64,000 nt of DNA. Origin: Quercus robur. Its lineage: Eukaryota > Streptophyta > Magnoliopsida > Fagales > Fagaceae. Under the pieces are notes generated by a model. That model worked only from the letters and a program-made list of their open reading frames with translations. It was not told where the DNA came from and searched no databases. Position numbers and translations under genes: made by a program. The stretch lies in contig NC_065543.1 of NCBI RefSeq assembly GCF_932294415.1, positions 43,608,277-43,672,276 of the forward strand, written 5' to 3'. This document shows, piece after piece, positions 1 through 10,413 of the stretch. Positions within the stretch are counted from its first letter, which is position 1. Each line of letters opens with the position of its first letter.

Positions 1-892
1 TCTTCTAATGTCCTAAAATTGTAATATGAAATCATATGTAGAAAATGCATTAATATTTTTATTTATCATCTTACTGGATACGCTTTAGTTAATTGTATTA
101 GTAGGCAGAAAGATTCTCCCTAGTCCTAGGTTGATTTAATTCTTAAGCTGTGTAAGCAAAGGACTCTGCTTTCAGGGACTTAGTTGCAAATTCTTATTCA
201 TTGTTACAATGTGTTACTAATTGATACAATTTCATGCCAAACTGTGTAATGAGAGAATTTTGCTTTCCAAAGTTTCTCTTTCGTTGTTAAGTATGTTACT
301 AATTAGTACAAATTCGTGTTTCAATAATGGTAATGAAATAAATTCAAATAATGAAAAATTTTGGAGTCATTAAAATGGAACTAATGTTATATGTTACAAA
401 ATGAGCAATTGACAAATGCCATAGGAGATGATTTATTTCTTATTTTTTCGAGAGAAGCCATTAAAGCCAATTTGAATCATTACTCTCCACTTAAAATGAA
501 ACCAAATGGAAATTAATTTGAGTTATAAATAATCCATGACAATTTGCTGTCAGTATGCAGGGCTTGATACAGGACACTTTTAGATTATAGTATCCGAATT
601 CAGAGCAGAGGTATATTCTTCAAGGTATTTTTTTACAGTAAGGGAGATTCGATTGTGTTATTTAGAAGTCAATACTTCAACTCACAGGTGAAAATTTTTA
701 TCATAAAATTCGCCAATAAACATAACAACATAGGCATAATCAAAACAACTAATTTTAAAGAATCAATCAATAATCAAAACAACATACACAAATAACCTGA
801 ATAACACAGCCCAACAAAGGGAGGCAGGCAATCTCAAAGAGTATTGTTACACAATCTTCAAATCAAAGGGACCTTATCAGGAAGGCCATGGC

Positions 893-1561
893 TTAAGAAC
901 CAAATTTAGATTTTATGCTATTGACAACAGCATCGTCTACTTGGAACGCCTGAGTTAACACTTCATTAGGCATTGGGGGTTGTGAACCAAAGAGAGTTGT
1001 TGAGGAAATCACAACCCCTGGCATTTGACTATTGAAAGAAGTGAAGACAATACCTTTCCCGTTTCCAACATTCCTTTGGAAGTGTACAAGTCCCCTAGGA
1101 ATGACAAAGACCTCTCCCGCAGTCAAAACCTTAGAGTAATACACATTGGAAGTTGTCACAAACCCCACAAGTATGCTCCCTTCAACAACCAAACCCATCT
1201 CAGTTGCACGAGGGTGAGAGTGTGGTGGATTGAGTCCTCCAGGGCCAAAGTCTACACGGTTCATTGAAATCCCAAGGGTGTTAACAGCAGGAAATGCAAG
1301 GACGTTTGCAGGAGTGACACTGGAGTTTAAGTTTGATGTGTTAGTGACACCCTCTTTGCTCAGATCAAAGAAAAAATCACTTGCATTAACTTTTGAGGCA
1401 GGTATGCAAGGAAATCCGTTGATTGATATGGATGCATTCAAATCTGCAACACAAAAGTCCTGTAACGAATCAGGGTCAGCTGATAGGGAAGGCACCGGGA
1501 GAAGCAGTAACATTAGAAGGCAAGATAGCAGGTGGAGGGGTGAGTTTGATGATTTCATCAT
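893..1561 (-). CDS. Germin-like protein, copy 1 (intron-less)
   Basis: Secreted cupin of the germin-like family, 222 aa, in the usual range for GLPs. The start chosen is the MM pair at 1556-1561, which places a hydrophobic signal peptide at residues 11-27 (cleavage near SLS-A); the reading frame is open further upstream but gives an N-terminus without homology. Conserved Cys37 and Cys52 would form the germin disulphide. Cupin motif 1 has HSHPRATEM with His114, His116 and Glu121; motif 2 has PRGLVHFQ with His160. These are the expected Mn ligands and all are present. N-glycosylation sequons lie near 42, 59, 74 and 79. Family members act in the apoplast and some have superoxide dismutase or other activity; the actual activity here cannot be read from sequence. 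It differs from copy 2 at only three residues (H/Y10, R/T156, R/K163). Subfamily T-like, tentatively. Confidence 0.93.
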   Translation of the reverse strand: MMKSSNSPLHLLSCLLMLLLLPVPSLSADPDSLQDFCVADLNASISINGFPCIPASKVNASDFFFDLSKEGVTNTSNLNSSVTPANVLAFPAVNTLGISMNRVDFGPGGLNPPHSHPRATEMGLVVEGSILVGFVTTSNVYYSKVLTAGEVFVIPRGLVHFQRNVGNGKGIVFTSFNSQMPGVVISSTTLFGSQPPMPNEVLTQAFQVDDAVVNSIKSKFGS

Positions 1562-1656
1562 GGCTGCTAGAAACTCCTGTTTTTTTTTGAGAGTACAAGA
1601 TTGTAAAAGATAAGTTTTTGGTTGGTTTTGTGGTTGAAGAATGAAGATCATGGTTC

Positions 1657-1664
1657 TATATATA
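1657..1664 (-). promoter_or_regulatory. TATA box of GLP copy 1
   Basis: TATATATA on the minus strand, about 95 bases upstream of the chosen ATG. It supports use of the MM start rather than the longer open frame, because the longer frame would begin upstream of the TATA box. Confidence 0.6.
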
Positions 1665-2964
1665 ACTCTCTTTCTATGTGAAAACCTCATTAGTCTTCTT
1701 AGTTTTGCTGATGCAGAGACATAGGAAGTGACACAAGCAGCAACAAAGTCCACTGAAGATGGCGGGCTGTCGTCAAAATATCTTTTAAATTTATTTGCAA
1801 ATCGTGTCCCTCTTGGAAACTGTTAAGGATCAAAATGGAAAATCTTAGTTATTTTCTAAAGCTTTTTCATGGTCTAGAACATTTGTCTATTTTTGACAGT
1901 GTCAGATGAATAAAAAAAAATTTAAAATAGAGTATTCTCAACTAATCTTGAAGTAGATGGCTGTAAGGGAACAATTCAATAACTTAATGTGAATGGGGCC
2001 CTGGTTCTTTTGCAGTTTCAATTCATTGACTCCTTCAACCTTGAGCCTCTTTTCAATGAGCAGTAACTACATGATTGTGTGTTTCCTAAGAAGTTCCATG
2101 CTGATACAGGCAGATACATCATGGTTTGTCATCTGTGAAAGTTTCCACTTTCCATGAACAACTACGGTTTTCCATTTATTAGGTTTAATCCATACCCCTT
2201 GGAGCTGCGTAGCTCAGTTGAACAAATCAATGCAATTATCCGTTGTTTATTTTGACTTGCGAAGGTCCAAATGATTCAAGGTTATGTAGCAGCGTCCATT
2301 GCATCAGAATTCATGCCAGAAGGCACTTGCTTCTTCAAATCATGTGTAATCCAATTTCAACACATGCCATATTTACTTTCAGACTATGGATCACATTGAG
2401 TAATGTTTAATTTATTTATCTATGAGAAAATTTGTGGACAATGTTTGTGTCACAGATGTGGTTGACTGATAGATAAAAAGTGGGGCATTTGTGTGAAAGT
2501 GATAGACAATCATTTACAGTAGATAACATCAAAGCTATGTCGAAAAGTTATAAAGCAAAAGTTATGATCCTAGAATAACTCTTTATTTATTTATTTATTT
2601 ATTTATTTTTGAGAAATAACTATTTATTTATTAGTGCTGCACGTCATATTAAGTAATTTCACCCAAGCATTTTGTTAGATATATAGGATAAAAAATTAAC
2701 GGAATGTACTAATGACAAAAAGTATAATGTTTTCAATAGTTTAGGGGGAAATTTTTTTTGGATAGTTTAAGGATGAAAATTGAACTTCATGTCAATTTTT
2801 AGACTGAAAACAATATTTTGTTAAAAAGAATCTCTACAATGTATGCAATACATTTTCCCGTCACACTATAAAGTAAAATTATTATCATAATATACTTTGC
2901 TCATTCATTTTTGTTTTTACTCTCTAAAAAGAATTTCTTGTTTCCCTGTGAATTAGTAATAAAA
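1665..2964. other. GLP copy 1 upstream region, no gene seen
   Basis: Promoter and upstream DNA of GLP copy 1, conserved in units B and C. It is AT-rich and contains a TTTA microsatellite near 2578-2608. Short open frames are not conserved between the units. Confidence 0.6.
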
Positions 2965-3050
2965 GGGGCTAGATTTTGGTGCAATGGCAAGTGCTATTTG
3001 CCCAACTTATATGTTGTCGGTTCGAGCATGAGAATCAGTTTCTCTAAAAT
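2965..3050 (+). mobile_element. Au-SINE-like tRNA-derived element, unit A
   Basis: The sequence TGGTGCAATGG (2978-2988) fits the Pol III box A consensus, and GGTTCGAGC about 40 bases downstream (from 3019) fits box B. The layout, including GCAATGGCAAGTGC then TTGCCCAAC and a following GAATCAGTTTCTC, resembles the plant Au SINE. It is present at the same place in units B (22051) and C (38628), so it predates the duplication. The 3' end is not clear. Confidence 0.65.
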
Positions 3051-3154
3051 TGAGGATGCAGCTCTCTACCAATCACCTCTCTTAGGCTTCAGAAAAGTGA
3101 GAACCTCAAGCATTGAATATGTCATTATTCTGATGTCGGTTACTACAAGAAATT

Positions 3155-3300
3155 CTATTAGGCGTAGATGTTTTCTTGTAAGGCAACGCCATAGTATAAA
3201 CGTTTGGAATGATCCTTGGATCCTGTGCCTACAAGAATCCTCTCCCAACTTCCCTTACACAAGAAAATGTGATTTGGTCGGAGAGAGATCTCCACTCTTT
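3155..3300 (+). pseudogene. LINE reverse-transcriptase C-terminal remnant, unit A
   Basis: A short plus-strand translation contains SINVWNDPWI, a motif typical of the region just before the zinc-binding domain (zf-RVT) of plant L1-type LINEs. The frame is not maintained on either side. The same remnant is in unit B (22244-22392). Unit C keeps sequence from farther along this LINE (see 39870). Confidence 0.6.
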
Positions 3301-4077
3301 TTTGTCAAGCCCATATATTGGGCTGATAAACAGCACAGATTCAATAATTGTCATACCATCGTTTGGAAATCCTTATGGCAAAGCATATTCCATGAAAGGT
3401 TAAAAATGTTGATGCTTCTTGTTACCCCTAAAAGCAGGATTAGTGAAAAGATCGGGAGGGAAGAAGACACATCAGCACATGGTATTCATGTGGTAGAAAG
3501 GCAGAATTGAGGTTCATTTGTTTTTAAGTTGTGATGTTATTCTCCAAAAAAAAAAAATGAAAAAGTGATGTGGTAAGATTAGTGTGGTTTAGATCAGTTT
3601 TGGGCCAAAGATAAACAAGGTTGGTGTAGACTCAAGTCTTGGTCTGATTAAGGCTTCTGTATCCCAGATAGTGTGTTATTACAAGGAGGACTTTCCAAAG
3701 ATCAAACTCTTCTTATAGTGGCTGTGAGTCTGTGACCATGAACACGATTTGGAAATTCAGAAATAAATTGATGCTAACAAGTGAGCCTCTCAATCTTGAT
3801 GGTTTTATTCAATAAATTCATTTGGACTATCAGAGATTCGAAGCCAAGACCCCTAAACCCCAACTTTGCATGCAAATTTCTAGACAAGTCTAGTGGGAAA
3901 GAGCTCCTTACTCTTGTTGGAAAGCAAATGTTGATGCTTCTTGTTAGATGGTAAAGTGCATGTTGCGATAATGGTGATGAATTATGCAGGTGAATTCTTG
4001 AAAGCATTAGGTGAAAAGAATCTCATTTGTCTTTGCTTTAGTCAACATTCAACTCAATAAGAGAAAATCTCTTGTAA
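3301..4077. other. LINE-derived or unit DNA, no gene
   Basis: Continues the duplication unit. It aligns with 22393-23037 plus 24691-24815 of unit B and 39175-39870 of unit C. Position 3942 onward (TTAGATGGTAAAGTG) is the empty site for the small LTR element at 23038 in unit B. No maintained reading frame was found. Confidence 0.6.
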
Positions 4078-4393
4078 TCTATATATACCCAAAAGCTAAA
4101 GCGTCGCGTTTATTATTACTACGTTCCTGTTGAACTACATCAGTGGCCACATCATCTACTTATTTCTCATTTCTTTCCACTACTTCCAACAATTATTTCT
4201 CTTTTACCTTTTCATCTCTCCACTACTCTCAACCTTAATGTCACTCTTCATCTATCCATTCCTCTTCCTTTTATTTTGGTTCTTCTTATCCCCATTCTAT
4301 TACTATAAGTTTTGGTTCTTCTTATCCCCATTCTATTACTATAAGTATGTCATTCTCTCTCCATTTCTATACATATTTTCCCACACGAAAAAG

Positions 4394-4431
<38 letters not shown>

Positions 4432-4734
4432 GTTTTATTTTTGTGTGAATTTTTTTTATATCTCTACTTTCAATTGAAGTATTTATGTGTTCTTTAGAAT
4501 TTTACTTTGGGTTGATGCAATTTGGTTTTTGTGTTTTTAAGTTATTATCTTCTCTCTTTTTTGTGATTGTTAAATGTTATTGTATTACATATAAAGATAG
4601 TTTACAAGAATATAATGTTATTCTATTGTATAGCATGGCTTGGATAATTTGGTGTTTGACTTATGACTATATTTTTTTATTTTGACGCTTCTTCTTCTCA
4701 TTTTATTTTCTATTTGTCTCCCGAAAATGGTGAT

Positions 4735-4831
<97 letters not shown>

Positions 4832-4894
4832 CATACATATATAAAGAACTAGCATTCTTATTGAGACTAATTCTCATAGAGAAGAAAATAGATT
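4078..4894 (+). mobile_element. Helitron-type 5' end and AT/CT-rich body
   Basis: Unit B reads CTTGTAA|TGCTTCC. Unit A reads CTTGTAA followed by TCTATATATACCCAAAAGC, so foreign DNA begins with TC exactly between A and T, the Helitron insertion rule. The terminus resembles that of the Helitron at 44752-46012 (TCTATATATA, then AAGC). No CTAG plus hairpin 3' end followed by TGCTTCC was found, so the element is open-ended. The body is AT-rich with CT runs. Confidence 0.55.
4739..4838. repeat. (CT)n then (TA)n microsatellite
   Basis: A pure CT run of about 75 bases (4741-4815) is followed by TATATATATATATACATACATATATA. A shorter CT run lies near 4400-4430. Confidence 0.95.
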
Positions 4895-4895
4895 T

Positions 4896-5135
4896 ATGAA
4901 TGGAATCAAATATGCAATATTTAAAAACAAAAATATTCGATTATTGGGTAAAAATCAATATACTTCTAATGTCAAAGCGAGATTAACTAGGAGAGAAATA
5001 AAGTATTGGGTCGAACACTTCTTTGGTGTCAAGGTAATAGTTATGAATAGTTATCAACTCTTAGGAAAAGGTAGAAGAATGAGACCTATAATGGGATATA
5101 CAATGCATTACAAACATATGATCATTATGATTTTT
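4896..5135 (+). pseudogene. rpl23: Nuclear copy of plastid rpl23 (NUPT), decayed
   Basis: From 4896 the frame reads like chloroplast ribosomal protein L23: GIKYAIF, then [23 protein letters not shown] and [13 protein letters not shown]. About 80 residues align by eye with the plastid protein (usual length about 93), but many positions carry substitutions (for example D2 to N, HTMHYRR to YTMHYKH). The C-terminal tail after MII is unrelated. Many changes fit G-to-A or C-to-T decay. The frame happens to stay open to 5234. It is most simply an old plastid-DNA insertion rather than a working gene. Confidence 0.88.
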
Positions 5136-5835
5136 TATTTTAATATAATACTTAGTTATTTTGGAAGTGAGATTTTGGTTTTATATCAAAATAAAACCAT
5201 GGCTATGTATTTGAATGTGTATATCAACTATTAAAACCGCCCTAGATGAATATGTTTAGACAATATTTTTGTTTCAATTTTTCATTAATTTATTATTTAG
5301 TTATAACTTTAAAACTAAAGTAGATGAATATGTAAAGTTAAAACTGCTTGAGATGAATTTGTAAAGCTAATATATTTATATATTTAGTATTATCAAAAAA
5401 TTAAAAGTAAAAAATAAGTAATAAAAAGAATAATGATGTGGCGAATGAGAAGGCTCAACAAGAGTGTAGAACCAAAAATGCGATATGAAGATCCAGTTAA
5501 AGACAATTAAATCTTAATAAATGAAAGGGTCTATAGTAAAAAAAAAAAAAAAAATTGTTTGATCACGTTCTCTTTATGTTGTTAAACAAATTATTTTCTT
5601 TCATTCAATAGGTGAAGTGTTCAATTTTAGACATAAATTCTACATTTTTCCTACATATTATTTTAAATATTAAATTTATAATATGATATAGTCTCCTAGG
5701 AATGTCTAAAAAATATGTAATTTCAATCTCATGTATCTATATTAGTAAACAAAATTCAATCAATAGTTCGAAGCTACTTCTACGATAAGAGAAACTATAA
5801 ATATAATAATCTATTTTCAAGAGAATGAAAATTTT
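5136..5835. other. AT-rich DNA, no gene
   Basis: Very AT-rich DNA with an A17 run near 5540. Nothing codes. It ends at the ATTTT target duplication (5831-5835) of the LARD element. It resumes after 13205 for about 115 bases before the gypsy remnant. Confidence 0.6.
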
Positions 5836-6789
5836 TGTTGAATTAAAATGAATTGACCCCTTTGGAAAATTAATTAATTACCCAAGTTAATTAATTAGTC
5901 AAATTACATGCAATAGTATGGTAGCACAAACAAATTACCAAATAACTAAATGCAGCGAAAATTAAATTTGACACAGGATATTTGTTTACAAATGGAGAAA
6001 ACCACCGTGACAAAACCCCACCAGGTGAATTTAAGGTCACCACTCTCAAGAATCCACTATTATCAATCACAAGTGATTACAAGTAAAAGGAATCCCAGTA
6101 CCCAATACCAATCTACAGTTGAACCCTTACCCCGATACCCAATTGGATTTGTATTGTTGCAGCAATCTCTCCGTTCAATGCACGAATCACAGTACGTGAC
6201 TAACCAATGATGCACGGATCCTAGTACATGACTGACACACCAACTTGAGGAAGATGTTGCCTGCAAAGTTCTTCAGCTCATCAACAATGAAGATTAGGAA
6301 ACGCTTAGGCCACAAAACCCTTGGCGTAAAGACATAGTAGCTTCTACAGAGAATATGATGAACTAAAGCAAATTCTGTCTCCGGTCAAAATATGCATGGA
6401 TTATTCTTTTGCAACATCTTGTATCACTTTGTGACGACTCTTAAAATAATATTTATATATGTCTAGGGTTATGAGAAAAGAAACCCTACACAAATACTCA
6501 AGGATATGTGTGTAATTAGATTTGGAAATCCTAATTTTGTAATTCTCGATAGATACAGCTTGTGTCAAGCTTCTGTCGAGCTTCAGCAATAATTCTCGAT
6601 AGAAAGGATTCTGTCGAGCATTAATGAATAGCACTTCCTTTACTTGTTTCTTGGTCAGATTTGCATGGCTTCAATACAAAACTTGAACACTTGTTTCTTA
6701 AAGTACTAAACTCATCCTAGATCTACCCAATTATAAGTAAAGTGCATTTTGTCAAAGGATTAGCCAATTACATAAATATGTCCCTAACA
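5836..6789 (-). repeat. LARD 3' LTR
   Basis: 954 bp, homologous to 12322-13200. It carries extra sequence near 6540-6610 with several TCGA-containing motifs (CTCGATAGA, CTGTCGAGC) that is shortened in the other LTR. Confidence 0.9.
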
Positions 6790-7329
6790 ATCTCCCCATT
6801 TGGCAATCCGTAACAAAACCACAACAAACAAATAAATCATGAGAGGAGTCTTAAATCACTAAACTCATAATCACTTGTTGAAATACAAAATAAATCTAAC
6901 CCTAACATAAACACTTGAAAAACTTTGCAAGAAGAGAGTTCATGGCATGGTAGACTTTCACAATCTGTCTTTCTGAAACGCTAAACAAAACTCATCAAGG
7001 CATCATGTGTGAAACAGAAATACAAATTGCATACGTAAAGAAACATGTGTATAAAGAGAAAAAAGAAACAACACATGTAGAGATAGGTGAAGAAAAAAGT
7101 ACATCATCATATATATGAAAAGAGAAGTACAATGTATGTCATAAATAAATGGTCACAAGACCAATATACAAGAGGCTAATGTAAAGAAAGAAAAGAAAAA
7201 ATACATGTAAATCTCACTACATCCCTCAAAAGATATACACACTCCCCCTAACAAAAAACAGTCCTATACTAACTCTACCCCTTAGTACAAGACTACTCTC
7301 AAACCCAAAGCTACTCCCCCTTTTTGTCA

Positions 7330-8620
7330 CGAGTGACAAAGGGTAAGTCACTGAGAGGTCGTCATCTAGTCATCACGGGAAAAGCTAGCATCCTCATCCA
7401 CATCATCACCAACATCGTCATCCTCATCAGCCGAAGCCTTTGGAGAAGGAGTTGGAGAAGCAGCGAAACCACCAAGGTAAGCGTGTCGACAGGCAATGCG
7501 ACTGCCTTGGGTGTTAATCTGACACATCTCATCTGTGAGATAGTCAAGATGTCTACCAAAGTCAACCTCCATCCACTAAAGCTGTGCCATGATGGCTTCT
7601 AAGGTCACACCAGCTACCGAAGAAGAAGGAACAGAGGTGGACGGAGTTGAAGAAGAGTGAGGAATAGCAAAAGCTATAGGATCGATCGTTTCCAATCGTG
7701 GCTGCTTCGGTCGAAGCTGGGCCTCGCTTTATTGAACATAACCAGCGCTGATAACACCCATGGTGGTGAAGTAAGGAGAATCAAGAATAGGAATGGAGAA
7801 GTGTCAAAGGATATGCGTGATAGCCAAAGGAAAGATGAGTTTATCACGTGTAGCCGTATCCTGATACACATCAAGGATAGATGTGATGAAATGAGAAGAG
7901 AATGCAATAGAGAGGTCCTTAAGAAGAGACAAAAGAAAGCGAGCACAAGGCTCAGTGATAGAATTATAGTGAGACAAAGGAGTAAAAGTAAATGTCATCA
8001 CCAAGTTAAGGAACCTCGGGCCTTTGGCAAAACCCAAGCATAGGGTGTTTTGTTTACCACCCCATATGAAAGGTGTCTCACAAAAGTGAGATAGAAGCTC
8101 ATCTCTGGACACAATCCAAAGACGCTCACAACCGGGGTAGTCAAGATGCGCTACTTGCAGAACATGTAGTACCTCGAATATAAGATCTGGAGTGACGACG
8201 ATACGTGTACATCGGAATGTCGTGGCAAAACGAGGTACAGAGGTATTGATACCGTGTATATTGGAGTAAAATTTCTGTATAAACACGATGGGACACCTCA
8301 TGGGTCTCTCAAGTAGAGATTCCTAGCCCTGAATCCGAATGACAAAAGGGAGAAGAGTGTCAGAAAATTCTGACAAAATAACATGGCACTCCGGATGAAC
8401 GCCACGTTTCTGAAAGTTATCCAAGAAGTCCTTTCAGGCCTTCTCATCACAGAACCGAACATGGAGAGGAGGGATAGGATCAGAAGAAGAAGACCCGAAA
8501 CCAAAAGGATTCTAAGGCGGAGTGGATTTATGCGCTTTGGGTGCTATGACACGGTCTATCTGCAAGAGAGAGAGAAAAAAGAAAAAGACCATAGCACAAT
8601 CACAACCAGAAACTAAGAAA
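7330..8620 (-). pseudogene. Second LARD protein: plant transposon-protein (PF20167-like) pseudogene
   Basis: A 165-codon open stretch (8301 down to 7804) begins MRCPIVFIQKFYSNIHG and includes SHYNSITEPCARFLLSLL and TATRDKLIF. This matches my recollection of the putative plant transposon protein domain that recurs in plant LARD-like elements. Upstream the frame continues (FQKRGVHPECHVILSEFSD) but is cut by a TAG at about 8312 and by frame changes. Downstream, an acidic Asp/Glu/Ser tail lies near 7366-7440. No catalytic motif is seen and the function of the family is unknown. The region is broken and unlikely to be expressed as a full protein. Confidence 0.7.
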
Positions 8621-8639
8621 GGAAAGAAAAGATACGTAT

Positions 8640-10413
8640 GCATGAAATATGCATGAACATGTGACGTGCAAAATTTAAAGCATCATGGGCAGAACCCAAT
8701 CCAAACCTACCAGCACACAATCAACAATAATCAAACACACATCTAAAATGAATGAAACATTGTTATAATGCAACTAGAATGCAATGCATGAACATATAAC
8801 ATTAAAACAACACAACCCAACCTAAAAATTTCACAAAAATCTCAAAAACCCTAAAAATTTGTCAAAAACCCAAAACCTAGGTCTAAAATGCATGAATGCA
8901 TGAAAAATGAGTGTTTAAGAACACTTACCAAGTTATTAAGGCTTGAACAAGGCCGAAAATCACATGGGTAGAGAGATTTTAGTGAGAAAAGAGTGTTTTG
9001 GGCGAGAGAGAAAAGATTCTATCGAGAGAGAAGTGAAAAAATGAGATTTGATACGTACCTCTACTTTAAATATAAAACATAGCTCGATGGATCGAGGTAT
9101 CTATCGAGATTTGTCGAGCAATAAATCTCAACAGAAATGAATCTGTCAAGGTGCTGACAAGAATCTGTCAACGGCAAAATCACCTCGATGGATTGAGAAT
9201 CTGTCGAGAAGCTATCAGCCAGGCAAAGAGCTCAGAAAATTGGCTTGATGGATCGAAGAAGCTGTCGAGAATCTATCGAGGAGAAACCCAAAAGTCTCGA
9301 TGGATCGAGATTCTGTCAAGATCCATCGAGAAAAGGAGAAAGAAGGGCTCGATAGAGGTGAATCTATTGAGGATCTGTCGAGAAGCTATCAAGCTTGAAG
9401 AAAAAAGGTTTTTCAAAGAAGGGAAAAATGCATAAAGATCAAAGCAACAACCAAGCAACTCAACCAAAGATCCAATCAATATAATAAGCTCTCAAAACAT
9501 CTCTCAACATATATGCAAAGCATTCATAGATCCAAAACACACACACGCACTAAACAAGTCTAACCAATTTTATATTTCAAAAACAAGTTAAGACAGTTTA
9601 GTGAGCATATATTAACATCTGTATTCCTTGTGATGGTCAAATCACATTGTACCTGCACATGTATCAAAAGTAGTAAAGAGTTTGCGTGTTATGCGTGAAA
9701 ACATAGCAAGACTGCATAAGTGTCTCATTTTATGAAGATTTGAGACTAGAGAGAATCAAATACACTCATACACAATCATAACTGCTTGATGGGAACTATC
9801 ACCTTCGAGATACATCATATAACTCCCACATCTCCTAGAAACGCGCTTGCAACCATATTTAAAAGCATTTTGATTCTTTTTGTTTTTATTTTTCTTTGCA
9901 TATTTTCTTTTTGAACAAATCATGTATGGGCATATAAGAGAGAAAAGAAATACCCAATTATGTAAGCCAAAACATCACAATGGTGAGATGGTTATTTACG
10001 CTTTTCTCTTAGGATTTTCTAGTCCTTCCCGTCAAAAAAGAGTGATATGAGTGTTAAATATAGAAGATTACTTAATCATACTCATTACAAACATGAGCCA
10101 CAAAGCTCACTTGCTTAATTGCGCATTGAGATGCTCATCTAAGCTACAAAAGATTCAAAGTTTAGAAAACTTTGTTTCAATGGCCATTCAAAGTACACAA
10201 GTACCAATATACACATACACACACTGTTTTTGTATTTTTTTTTTTTTTTTTTCAATTTTTTTATGAAAAAAAAATAAAGAAAAAGCTGAAAACAACCAAA
10301 ACAAAACAAGAAGGAAAAAACACACAAAGCATAAAACTAGACTGACTCAAGACAAGAAAGCAAATCACACAAGTAATGCATAACCATAAGGGGAGAGAGA
10401 AAAAGTGACTGAA
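8640..10413. other. LARD internal spacer, no coding
   Basis: Internal spacer between the two protein regions of the LARD. Apart from the TCGA cluster it is A-rich low-complexity sequence with a T17 run near 10234. No reading frame of interest on either strand. Confidence 0.6.
9060..9400. repeat. TCGA-motif cluster (CTCGATGGATCGAG / CTGTCGAG)
   Basis: About 340 bases hold many copies of short motifs built on TCGA, such as CTCGATGGATCGAG (an imperfect palindrome), CTGTCGAGAA and CTATCGAG. The same motifs recur in the LTRs (near 6545-6615 and 13010-13030). They are irregularly spaced rather than a clean tandem array. Confidence 0.8.

Larger units (their letters stand above)
1..4077. repeat. Segmental duplication unit A (partial, with GLP copy 1)
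   Basis: Bases from 1 align with 19101 onward (unit B) and 33010 onward (unit C). A and B differ at only scattered single bases and small indels by eye. The homology runs through the 3' flank, the GLP gene, its promoter, the Au-SINE-like element and the LINE remnant, and stops at 4077, where a Helitron-type end begins. A TTTA microsatellite near 2578-2608 is longer here than in unit B (about 21676). The flank 1-892 is AT-rich and no gene is seen in it. Confidence 0.93.

Noticed and set aside
1230..1613. Open frames antisense to the GLP genes (also at 20331 and 35516)
   Set aside because: They mirror a well-supported coding strand and encode nothing recognisable. Their conservation follows from the GLP.
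1562..1753. N-terminal extension of GLP copies 1 and 2 (longer open frame)
   Set aside because: It would start upstream of the TATA box, shows no homology, and the frame is not kept in copy 3.
2911..3510. 199-codon open frame on the plus strand of unit A
   Set aside because: It spans a SINE-like element and a LINE remnant, and the matching frame in unit B is shifted and shorter.
4130..4477. 115-codon frame rich in Phe, Leu and Tyr
   Set aside because: Arises from pyrimidine-rich AT-rich DNA and ends in a CT microsatellite. No sign of selection.
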